From NCBI RefSeq assembly GCF_025685655.1, contig NZ_JAGSYG010000001.1, positions 930,001 through 994,000 of the forward strand: a stretch of 64,000 nucleotides of DNA, read 5' to 3'. The stretch comes from Acidicapsa ligni. Its GTDB lineage: Bacteria > Acidobacteriota > Terriglobia > Terriglobales > Acidobacteriaceae. Position 1 is the first letter of the stretch; every line of letters starts with the position of its first letter. Below the pieces are notes generated by a model. It searched no databases, was not told the origin of the DNA, and saw only the letters and a program-made list of their open reading frames with translations. Positions 36,883 to 45,497 of the stretch are shown piece after piece. The translations under genes and the position numbers were made by a program.

Positions 36883-37905
36883 ATGAAGAAAATTGGCTTC
36901 CTCTCCTTCGGCCATTGGACACCGTCCTCTCAATCGCAAACGCAGTCGGCGGCTGATACGCTCCTGCAATCGATTGACCTCGCCATCGAGGCCGAGCGCC
37001 TGGGAATCGACGGAGCCTACTTCCGGGTTCATCACTTTGCGCGACAACTGGCATCCCCGTTCCCATTGCTTGCGGCAGTCGGCGCAAAGACACGCAACAT
37101 TGAAATCGGCACCGCCGTGATCGACATGCGATATGAGAACCCTCATTACATGGCAGAAGACGCCAGCGCCGCGGATCTCATCTCCGGCGGACGCCTGCAA
37201 CTGGGAATCAGCCGCGGTTCGCCGGAACAGGTGATCGATGGCTGGCGCTATTTTGGCTACCGCCCGGCAGAGGGTGAAACAGACGCCGACATGGGCCGGC
37301 GTCACGCCGCAGAGTTTTTTGAACTGCTACGCGGCAACGGTTTCGCTCAACCCAACCCACGTCCGATGTTTCCAAATCCGCCAGGCCTGCTGCGTCTTGA
37401 GCCAAACTCCGAGGGATTGCGGGATCGTATCTGGTGGGGCGCAGGTTCGGATGCGACCGCTGTCTGGGCCGCAAAGCTGGGAATGAACCTGCAAAGCTCA
37501 ACCCTCAAAGACGACGAGACCGGAGAACCCTTCCACATCCAGCAAGCAACGCAGATCCGTGCCTACCGCGCCGCCTGGAAAGAAGCCGGACACGCTCGCA
37601 CGCCGCGCGTTTCCGTCAGCCGCAGCATCTTCGCGCTGATCGACGACCGTGATCGCGCCTATTTCGGACGAGGAGACCAGGAAAGGGACAAGATCGGTTT
37701 CATCGATCAATCCACACGAGCCATCTTCGGCCGAAGCTACGCCGCCGAACCCGATCTCCTGATCCGCCAACTAAAGGAAGACGAAGCAATCGCAGAGGCC
37801 GACACCCTACTGCTAACCGTTCCAAACCAACTAGGCGTCGCCTACAACGCGCACGTCCTGGAAGCAATCCTAACCACCGTAGCCCCCGCCTTGAACTGGC
37901 GCTAG
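36883..37905 (+). CDS. Luciferase-like (LLM-class) flavin-dependent oxidoreductase
   Basis: A 340-residue TIM-barrel flavoprotein of the bacterial-luciferase superfamily, expected to use reduced FMN or F420 for oxidation of an unknown substrate. Typical stretches are LAIEAERLGIDGAYFRVHH, IEIGTAVIDMRYENPHYMAED, GGRLQLGISRGSP and IWWGAGSDATAVWAAKLGMN. Luciferase alpha/beta activity is not implied. The frame is open to 36817; the ATG at 36883 starts the conserved beta strand (KKIGFLSFGHW). The ribosome binding site is weak. It is divergent from the PadR-ADOP pair across the 29-bp palindrome. Confidence 0.87.
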   Translation: MKKIGFLSFGHWTPSSQSQTQSAADTLLQSIDLAIEAERLGIDGAYFRVHHFARQLASPFPLLAAVGAKTRNIEIGTAVIDMRYENPHYMAEDASAADLISGGRLQLGISRGSPEQVIDGWRYFGYRPAEGETDADMGRRHAAEFFELLRGNGFAQPNPRPMFPNPPGLLRLEPNSEGLRDRIWWGAGSDATAVWAAKLGMNLQSSTLKDDETGEPFHIQQATQIRAYRAAWKEAGHARTPRVSVSRSIFALIDDRDRAYFGRGDQERDKIGFIDQSTRAIFGRSYAAEPDLLIRQLKEDEAIAEADTLLLTVPNQLGVAYNAHVLEAILTTVAPALNWR

Positions 37906-37915
37906 ATCCCACAAC

Positions 37916-38085
37916 GGGCATTTGCCTTTGCATTTGCCCTTGCAGTTGCAGTTGCTCTTGCAGTTCTGTCTGTCATTCCCGAAGGGAATCTGCTGTTAGC
38001 ATTTGCAGTTGCTGCTGGCCCTTGCAGTTGCTCTTGCCCTTGCCTTTCTGTCTGTCATTCCCGCAGGGAATCTGCTGTTAACCCC
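37916..38085 (-). repeat. Composite palindromic repeat with hexamer tracts (reverse orientation)
   Basis: Two cores, 37970-37992 and 38052-38074, each an inverted copy of GATTCCCTTCGGGAATGAC flanked by CTGT. Between and around them are degenerate 6-base units reading TTGCAG/TTGCCC/TTGCAT. The same element occurs in forward orientation at 50.0, 53.2 and 60.8 kb. It occupies most of the gap before recA. The rest of 38086-38284 holds the recA promoter region. Confidence 0.85.
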
Positions 38086-38179
38086 GCCCCTTTCCCTTCC
38101 AGCAAAGGTAATCCACCCTCCCCACCTCACCACAACAAACTTTCGCCTTTTCTTCTAGTATTCACCACGCCATTCCTGC

Positions 38180-38199
38180 TACAATCCGTTCGATAGAAC
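38180..38199 (+). promoter_or_regulatory. recA promoter -10 and inverted repeat GTTC-N4-GAAC
   Basis: TACAAT (38180-38185) is a good -10 box, although no matching -35 is clear. GTTC-GATA-GAAC (38188-38199) is centred near the expected start point, where a repressor such as LexA would act. Known LexA boxes in other phyla use the same tetramers in other order, so the assignment is tentative. Confidence 0.4.
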
Positions 38200-38284
38200 A
38201 TTGTGAAGCGACTTCCTAAATAGACCTGTCTTTGCCTTCGCTGAAAGGGCCAAGTAGGCCTGGAGCGCGACAGGAGAAGAAAGC

Positions 38285-39361
<1,077 letters not shown>

Positions 39362-39376
39362 AAGGCATCCCAACCT

Positions 39377-39408
39377 GCGAACGGCCACCCGCGAAGGTGG
39401 CCGTTCGC
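39377..39408 (+). terminator. Hairpin after recA
   Basis: A perfect 13-bp stem GCGAACGGCCACC/GGTGGCCGTTCGC with a 6-base loop directly after recA. There is only a weak T-rich tail. Confidence 0.75.
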
Positions 39409-39461
39409 CATTTGCAATGAATTCCGTGCCGCACTGCTAAAATCCGTGGGGAGCAGCCTCT

Positions 39462-39959
39462 GTGAATGTAAAAGCAATCTACCCCGGCACCTTCGATCCC
39501 CTGACCAACGGCCACCTGGATTTAATCGGGCGCGGTGCCAAACTGTTTACCCAACTAACCGTAGCAATTCTGAATAATCCCATAAAAAACCCGCTGTTTA
39601 CGGTTGAAGAACGCGTAGAAATGCTGCGCGAATCCACCCGGCAATTAGAAAATGTTACAGTCGCCACCTTCGATGGGCTGATGGTCGATTTTGCCCGCCA
39701 GAATGGCGCCACTGCCGTTCTACGTGGAATTCGAGCCATTACGGATTACGAATATGAATTCCAAATGGCACTCATGAACCGGCGGTTGGCTCCTGAAGTA
39801 GAAACAGTGTTTTTACAACCGGCAGGGCGGTATTCGTTCGTCAGTTCGCGGATGGTAAAAGAGGTTTTCAGCTTTGGCGGTTCCGTTGAGGGATTGGTGC
39901 CTGCAAATGTTTTAAAGCGGCTGCGCGGCCGGATCAAAAAGGGTGAAATTCAGACTTAA
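39462..39959 (+). CDS. coaD: Phosphopantetheine adenylyltransferase CoaD
   Basis: A 165-residue nucleotidyltransferase that makes dephospho-CoA from 4'-phosphopantetheine and ATP. AIYPGTFDPLTNGHLDLI contains the (T/H)xGH signature, VLRGIRAITDYEYEFQMALMN in two parts contacts the pantetheine, and GRYSFVSSRMVKEV carries the ISSxxVKE motif. The start is GTG with GGGGAG ten bases upstream; the GTG fits the conserved N-terminus (MNVKAIYPGTF). The stop codon adjoins the parS palindrome with no gap. Confidence 0.96.
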   Translation: MNVKAIYPGTFDPLTNGHLDLIGRGAKLFTQLTVAILNNPIKNPLFTVEERVEMLRESTRQLENVTVATFDGLMVDFARQNGATAVLRGIRAITDYEYEFQMALMNRRLAPEVETVFLQPAGRYSFVSSRMVKEVFSFGGSVEGLVPANVLKRLRGRIKKGEIQT

Positions 39960-39975
39960 TGTTCCACGTGGAACA
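39960..39975. promoter_or_regulatory. parS centromere-like site
   Basis: TGTTCCACGTGGAACA is a perfect 16-bp palindrome and matches the ParB-binding parS consensus (TGTTYCACGTGRAACA). It starts at the base after the coaD stop codon, in a gap without another gene, and lies at the crossover of strand composition. No second site of this quality was found in the window. Confidence 0.85.
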
Positions 39976-40065
39976 ATATTGGATTTTCTATCGTGCTTAC
40001 TTTGCCCAGCCTCGGTTTTATAACTGAGGCTCAGTCTTGAAATTAACAATCGGCCTTGCAGAAAA

Positions 40066-40470
40066 TTAGGACGTTTTGTGATTCGCCGTCCTGGCAGAGG
40101 AAGCCGATCTGCGCTTGGCAAGCCTCGAAGCGCGAAGCCTATCTGCCTCCTGGATGTTATGCGCATTGACGATCGAGCCGATCAGCCCCGGAAAGCGCTG
40201 CTCAATCTCGGCGCATCGCGAGGTGTTATGCATCTCGACGCCCTGACGCTCGCCGCGGATCAGCCCTGCTTCCCGCAGCGCCTTGAAGTGCTGGGAGAGC
40301 GTTGATTTGGGTATAGTCTTGTCGCTGACAGTCAGAAAGCTGGAACAGTTCTGTGAGCAATTCGCGCCGACGATGTCAGCGTAGATAGCCACTCGAACGG
40401 GATCGGAAAGCGCGTGGAGGATTGCTTCCACCGTCACGTCTTCAATTGCGGGGTGAAAGAGGGGCCTCAT
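40066..40470 (-). CDS. ArsR-family transcriptional regulator
   Basis: A 134-residue winged-helix repressor. AILHALSDPVRVAIYADIV and KSTLSQHFKALREAGLIRGERQG are the ArsR helix-turn-helix. A Cys pair (NCSQNC, about 37-42) sits before the recognition helices and could serve metal or redox sensing, though SDR-linked members often respond to other cues. The C-terminus is basic (RASRLAKRR). It is divergent from an SDR gene with a 23-bp inverted repeat between them, so it probably controls both. Confidence 0.88.
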   Translation of the reverse strand: MRPLFHPAIEDVTVEAILHALSDPVRVAIYADIVGANCSQNCSSFLTVSDKTIPKSTLSQHFKALREAGLIRGERQGVEMHNTSRCAEIEQRFPGLIGSIVNAHNIQEADRLRASRLAKRRSASSARTANHKTS

Positions 40471-40505
40471 ACCTGATTATCATAGCCCCGAATCTATACA
40501 TTTAT

Positions 40506-40528
40506 ATAGTTCATAAATTCAGAACTAT
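40506..40528. promoter_or_regulatory. Inverted repeat, candidate ArsR operator
   Basis: ATAGTTC (40506-40512), nine bases, GAACTAT (40522-40528): a perfect inverted repeat in an AT-rich stretch, 36 bases before the ArsR start and 115 bases before the SDR start. A looser palindrome CTATACATTTATATAG lies just upstream. Confidence 0.6.
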
Positions 40529-40642
40529 TGAATCCTTGTACTATCGGTTCCCATCTTAACGTGCAGCTACTGATACTGAACCTGCGCAACTCATGCAGTT
40601 TCACTTGTCCATCTGATACAGGGAATTTCGAAGGATTTCGTC

Positions 40643-41389
40643 ATGAGCAAACTTACAGGCAAAGTCGCAGTCGTTACCGGCGCATCCAAAGGTATTGGAG
40701 CCGCCATCGCCAAGTCACTCGCCGCAGCAGGCGCATCGGTTGTTGTAAATTATGCTTCCAGCAAAGCCGGCGCAGAGGCAGTCGTCGCCGCCATCACAGC
40801 GGCTGGCGGAAAAGCTGTTGCCGTTGGTGGAGATGTTTCAAAGGCAGCCGAGGCGGAGGGCATCATCGACGCGGCCATCAAGAGCTACGGACGTCTCGAT
40901 ATCCTGGTGAACAACTCCGGCGTGTACGAATTTGCGCCGATCGGGGACATCACGGAAGACCACTTCCATAAGATTTTCAACATCAATGTGCTTGGCTTGA
41001 TTCTCGTTACACAGGCAGCGGTAAAGCATCTCGGTGAGGGCGCAAGCATCATCAACATCGGTTCTGCTGTGACCCGGCTTACACCTGCGAACTCCGCTGT
41101 TTATACCGGCACCAAGGGTGCGGTAGACGCGATTACCGGAGTCCTGGCGAAAGAGCTTGGGCCTAAGAAAATCCGCGTCAATGCCATCAATCCGGGCATT
41201 GTTGAGACGGAAGGAACGCAGAGCGCAGGTTTCATCGGCTCTGAATTTGAGACGCACTTTAATGCGCAGACTCCGCTCGGCCGTACCGGCAAGCCGGAAG
41301 AGATCGCTTCAATCGCCACGTTCCTGGCTTCCGATGATGCCGGTTGGATTACCGGTGAGCAGATCATCGCCAGCGGCGGACTGCGGTAA
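40643..41389 (+). CDS. SDR-family oxidoreductase
   Basis: A 248-residue classical short-chain dehydrogenase/reductase. TGASKGIG binds NAD(P), NNSG replaces the common NNAG, and the catalytic residues are Ser in INIGSAV and Tyr/Lys in YTGTKGAVDA. The C-terminus GWITGEQIIASGGLR is typical. The substrate is unknown; glucose-1-dehydrogenase- or 3-oxoacyl-reductase-like enzymes are the nearest types. It is paired with the divergent ArsR regulator and ends at a strong terminator. Confidence 0.88.
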   Translation: MSKLTGKVAVVTGASKGIGAAIAKSLAAAGASVVVNYASSKAGAEAVVAAITAAGGKAVAVGGDVSKAAEAEGIIDAAIKSYGRLDILVNNSGVYEFAPIGDITEDHFHKIFNINVLGLILVTQAAVKHLGEGASIINIGSAVTRLTPANSAVYTGTKGAVDAITGVLAKELGPKKIRVNAINPGIVETEGTQSAGFIGSEFETHFNAQTPLGRTGKPEEIASIATFLASDDAGWITGEQIIASGGLR

Positions 41390-41417
41390 ATAGCAGCACT
41401 AAATAACAAGGCACTTG

Positions 41418-41456
41418 AAAGCCCCCTCAATGCGAGCATTGAGGGGGCTTTTCCGT
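41418..41456. terminator. Intrinsic terminator between SDR and TonB receptor genes
   Basis: A 15-16-bp perfect stem (AAAGCCCCCTCAATGC and GCATTGAGGGGGCTTT) with a very short loop, followed by TTCCGTTTG. It lies between convergent genes and can work in both directions. Confidence 0.9.
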
Positions 41457-41489
41457 TTGTCCGAGCGTCTGTGTGAAACCGAGAATGCT

Positions 41490-44400
41490 TTAGAACTCGA
41501 TGCGCCCGGAGAATTGGGCCACGCGCTGATTCGTCAACAATACGGTCGCCTGTCCAAAGTTCTGCGGATTATCGAGCGTTGCGCTAATGGAGTGCGAGTC
41601 AAAGCGCACACTGTTGGTGATGTTGAACATCTCCCAGCGAAATTGCAGCTTCGCGTGTTGGGTGAGATGGAACTCCTTATCGAGACCTGCATCCCAGGTG
41701 TAGTAGCCGTCGCCGCGCAGAGGATTACGCGTTCCGGAATCTCCCGGCAAAGCATGGTCAAAGGATGAAAAAACTGCGGCAGGATTGGCGAAGCGCTGGG
41801 TGAGAGATCCGCGGGCCGCAGCTTTTGAGGGGATCTTTGAAATCTGGCTGGCCCAGCCTTCGATATCCCAGTTTGTCGGGTAATAAGCCCCGTTATCGAC
41901 GATGAAAGGGAAACCGCTTGTCCAGCGAACAATGCCGGTAGTTTCCCACCCGCCGATCAGGGCATCCGTCAGTCGATTGGCCGAGGACAAGTAGCGTTTG
42001 CCGCGGCCTACAGGAATAGACCAGATGTAATTGGAGTTGATCTGATGCGTAGCGTCGTAATCGGAGACGCCATAGAGTTGATTCGGCGCCCAGCTATTGA
42101 TGATTTGTGAGTAATTTGTGGCACCCGAAGTATTCAGGCGCTCCGATTGCGAGGTGATGTCCATTGACTTTGAGTAGGTGTAGTTGAAGTCCGCCTGCAG
42201 ACCTGCGCCGAAGCGCTGGCGATAGACAACTTCGAGCGCATGGTAGTTGGAGTTGCCGATAGATCGCCATGCGTAAAGAGCCGAGTATTGGTCGTGATAG
42301 TAACGATATGAGGGATAGGTCTGATCCGGGTTGACGCCCGCACCACTAAGGGAATCGGGAACGTCGAGTTCATAGAGGGCATAGGTTTCGTTGAATACGT
42401 TTTGTGCGAAGAGTTGATAGACGTTTTGTGTTGCAGATGCGGGACCAGCGCCGAGGCCGAGATCAACGCCGTCCAATGCCGAGAAGACCTGCTGGAAGTA
42501 GGGAATGTTATGAACAGCCGCAAGATTTGTTCCGGCACGAGACAAAATTGCCAGTTGTTTTGCCGCCTGAAAATAGGTTGAGCCACCAGAGGCAAGGTTG
42601 ATAGGCATAGCCACATCTTCCTGTGCCAGCAGGCGATGAGCGAGCCGGCCAACGTAGGTGACTTCAAGTGAAGAGCCATTCTTCAATTCGCGGGCAATCG
42701 AGAAGTCGATGAGGTGCGAGTAGGGAGTCTTGATTGCCGAGTCCAAACCCCAACTGATCGCGAATTGATTCGCAGATGGAATGGCCGGGAATCCGCCCTT
42801 GGGTGCAGGAGGAAGCAGGCTGGATGGAATCGATGTAAGCGTTGTGAAGCGCGGCGCGGAAGCTATATTGACTGAGCCTGGCGGGTTTGAGAGATCTGAG
42901 GACAGGCCATAGGATCCATTGCTGTTGAATGTATTGACTGTCGCCGCTCCAAAGTGATCGAAGACCAGAGAGTAGCCTGCGCGGATGCTGGTCTTGCCGT
43001 CTCCAAGCAGCTTGTTCCAGATGCCACTATTCGGAGTGGGATTGTAGGCAAAGGCGAGACGAGGTCCGAGATCGAACTTATCTGCCTTCCAGAAATCGGG
43101 CTGATGGTTGTAACGTCCATTGAGATTGAATGCGACTTCGCCAATGCTGTTGGCAGCTCCGCCTGAAGCGGCCTGCTGGGCGCTGTCGTTGTAGTACTGC
43201 GAAAGCGAATAGGGCTTGCAGGCTGAACCGGAGATCATGCATGAACCAACCTGCGTGCCTGTTTTCTCCGCAGGAGGCTGCAGGTATGCGTAGTGAAGAC
43301 CGTAAGTGAGCGTGAGATTCTTCAATGCCTTCCATGAATCCTGGAAGTAGAATTCACTCTCCTTCCAGCCGTAGTCGCGTGTGACCGGAGCTCCGACTGC
43401 AAGTGGTGTGCCTTGTTTGTTGTAGTTGTAAATGGCATCGCCTTCGGTAATGATGCCGGTAATTCCCAACAGGGCGCTGTTGTATTCGTTGCCGTAGTTA
43501 GAGAAATCAACCGTGGGGAAACCATAGACCGGAGGATCGAACGGGCCGCCGCTATTGGCGACGGTAGATCCGTTGGAGAGCCAGCCCTGGTTCATCTGCC
43601 CATCTGGGAAGGAGTTTGAATTACTGACGCTGCGATCATCGATGAGACGTAAATTCACTCCAAACTGAAAGTTATGCGTGTGCTTCGTCCATGAGGCATC
43701 ATCGACGATATTCTGCACGGGGACGATGGTGGAGGTTGAGCGTGTGAAGGCCTGGGGATCGGATACAGCCGCTAGAGATACGTGCGGTTGGTTGGAAATG
43801 CCTGCGTTGTCCACCCCTTGACGGGTAAGGCCATAGCGAAAGTTATTAACGAAGTTATTGGTAAGCACCGCTGTGTAGCCAGCCGCGAAACCCTTGCTAT
43901 TGGTGAGTACGGTTGTCGATGGAGGCTGGCCGGGGAATGCGGGAGCTGTGGGCTCGTTGTCGTTCTGCAGATTGCCTCGCCAGAAGAGGGTGTGTTTGCC
44001 GTTGGATGTAATGTTCCAGTCGAGCCTGGAAATATAGGTGTTGTAACTGCGCTGGTAGGTGTAGGGGAAGCGATAGCCTTCCGTGTTCAAGCCGTCGCCC
44101 TGGGTTGGATCGTTGGGCAGCGGATATGCGTTGAAGATCTGCAGGATCGCAGGATTTACGCCAATTCCCTGGGGATCCATAGCCTTGATGTCAGAGGGCG
44201 TGAGAAGGTATACGGCATCGCCGCTACCCTTCTGATATTCGTACTGCAAGTTGCCTGCACGGAATGAGGCTGTAGGCACGGTACCGGCACTTACATTTGC
44301 GCCTTGCGTGTCGCGACGCCCTTCGAAGTTTCCGAAGAAAAAGATCTTGTCTTTCCAGACAGGGCCGTCGATTGCCGCGCCGAAGACATTGCGGATCAAC

Positions 44401-45287
44401 TTGGTTGGTACATTGGGTTCGCCTGCTGCGAGCTGCTGCTGTTTGTTGAAGAAGTCATTGGCTTCGAAGAGATTGCTGCGGTTATATTCATATACTGCGC
44501 CGTGAAACTGGTTGCCGCCGCTGCGAGTGACGAGCGCAACCTGTGCGCCGGAAGAGCGACCCTCTTCCGCATTGGGATTGCTGGTGGTCACGCGAAACTC
44601 GGCAACGGAGTCCTGCGTGACACGGAGAACGCTGGTGAAGGCATAACCATTGTTGATGTCGTTGACATCGACGCCATCGAGGGTGATGTTGGCCTGATCG
44701 CTGCGGCCTCCATTTACCGCGCCGCTACGCGAATCGGTTGCGTTGTTTCCTGTGGCCGTAGTGCCGGGATTATCGTCCGTCCGTCCCATATATGTAACGC
44801 CGGGCTGAAGAGTGAGCAGGTCTGGAACGTTGCGGCCCTCGATCGGCAGGGATGCTACCTGCTGGCTGTCAAACGCGTTGCCGAGGGTAGCATCGGTGGT
44901 ATTCAGCACTGGCTGCACATTGCTGGTGACGTTGACCTGCGAGGTGACGGAGGCGACGCTAAGTGCGACATTCACCGTTGCTGGCTGACTTACCAGCAGG
45001 TCCATGCCGTTTCTCTCGGCTGTTCCGAATCCGGGTGCTGAGACGGTGAGGTTATAGCGGCCTGGAGCGATCTGCGAGAACTGGAATTCGCCACTGGAAT
45101 TGGTGGTATTGACGCGTGTTGCATTCGTGGCGGCGAGGGTGAGAGTTACGCTGGCTCCGGGGATGATAGCGCCGCTTTTGTCGGTGACTCGACCACCTAG
45201 AGAGGTCGTAGCCTGCGCATCGGTTCGAGGAGCGTAGATACAGAAGAAGCAGCAGGCGAGGAGAAGAAAAAGCCTTTTTGTATGCAT
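41490..45287 (-). CDS. Oar-like TonB-dependent outer-membrane receptor
   Basis: About 1265 residues. A signal peptide (RLFLLLACCFFCIYA) is followed by a carboxypeptidase-regulatory-like beta-sandwich (GGRVTDKSGAIIPGASVTL to TVSAPGFGTAERNGMDL, about 28-110), then a plug domain (SLPIEGRNVPDLLTLQPGV; GGRSDQANITLDGVDVND) and a large beta-barrel ending in a terminal aromatic residue (SGRIEF), as barrel proteins do. Such receptors are abundant in Acidobacteriota and import large substrates, probably glycans, with TonB energy. GAGG lies before ATG 45287 (45290 also possible). The ORF extends to 45497 without conservation. Confidence 0.9.
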   Translation of the reverse strand: MHTKRLFLLLACCFFCIYAPRTDAQATTSLGGRVTDKSGAIIPGASVTLTLAATNATRVNTTNSSGEFQFSQIAPGRYNLTVSAPGFGTAERNGMDLLVSQPATVNVALSVASVTSQVNVTSNVQPVLNTTDATLGNAFDSQQVASLPIEGRNVPDLLTLQPGVTYMGRTDDNPGTTATGNNATDSRSGAVNGGRSDQANITLDGVDVNDINNGYAFTSVLRVTQDSVAEFRVTTSNPNAEEGRSSGAQVALVTRSGGNQFHGAVYEYNRSNLFEANDFFNKQQQLAAGEPNVPTKLIRNVFGAAIDGPVWKDKIFFFGNFEGRRDTQGANVSAGTVPTASFRAGNLQYEYQKGSGDAVYLLTPSDIKAMDPQGIGVNPAILQIFNAYPLPNDPTQGDGLNTEGYRFPYTYQRSYNTYISRLDWNITSNGKHTLFWRGNLQNDNEPTAPAFPGQPPSTTVLTNSKGFAAGYTAVLTNNFVNNFRYGLTRQGVDNAGISNQPHVSLAAVSDPQAFTRSTSTIVPVQNIVDDASWTKHTHNFQFGVNLRLIDDRSVSNSNSFPDGQMNQGWLSNGSTVANSGGPFDPPVYGFPTVDFSNYGNEYNSALLGITGIITEGDAIYNYNKQGTPLAVGAPVTRDYGWKESEFYFQDSWKALKNLTLTYGLHYAYLQPPAEKTGTQVGSCMISGSACKPYSLSQYYNDSAQQAASGGAANSIGEVAFNLNGRYNHQPDFWKADKFDLGPRLAFAYNPTPNSGIWNKLLGDGKTSIRAGYSLVFDHFGAATVNTFNSNGSYGLSSDLSNPPGSVNIASAPRFTTLTSIPSSLLPPAPKGGFPAIPSANQFAISWGLDSAIKTPYSHLIDFSIARELKNGSSLEVTYVGRLAHRLLAQEDVAMPINLASGGSTYFQAAKQLAILSRAGTNLAAVHNIPYFQQVFSALDGVDLGLGAGPASATQNVYQLFAQNVFNETYALYELDVPDSLSGAGVNPDQTYPSYRYYHDQYSALYAWRSIGNSNYHALEVVYRQRFGAGLQADFNYTYSKSMDITSQSERLNTSGATNYSQIINSWAPNQLYGVSDYDATHQINSNYIWSIPVGRGKRYLSSANRLTDALIGGWETTGIVRWTSGFPFIVDNGAYYPTNWDIEGWASQISKIPSKAAARGSLTQRFANPAAVFSSFDHALPGDSGTRNPLRGDGYYTWDAGLDKEFHLTQHAKLQFRWEMFNITNSVRFDSHSISATLDNPQNFGQATVLLTNQRVAQFSGRIEF

Positions 45288-45404
45288 CATGACCTCGAAT
45301 GGAAGGTGATGGACACTGCTCGAGTTCGAAAACTTGTGTAGTCGTTTATATCGGAAAGGTATGTGGGAAGAAAGAAGTATTTTGTCTATTGGTATATAAA
45401 ACGC

Positions 45405-45447
45405 AAAACTTATCCCCGCCGTGAGTGATGCGGCGGGGATAAGTTTT
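45405..45447. terminator. Intrinsic terminator downstream of the porin gene
   Basis: A perfect 17-bp stem AAAACTTATCCCCGCCG/CGGCGGGGATAAGTTTT with a 9-base loop. It separates the porin transcript from the TonB receptor gene, which therefore needs its own promoter between 45290 and 45405. Confidence 0.9.
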
Positions 45448-45497
45448 GCAACTACGGTTGGAGTGAAGCCTGCAAATAGCGCTGTATTGTGCGCCAT

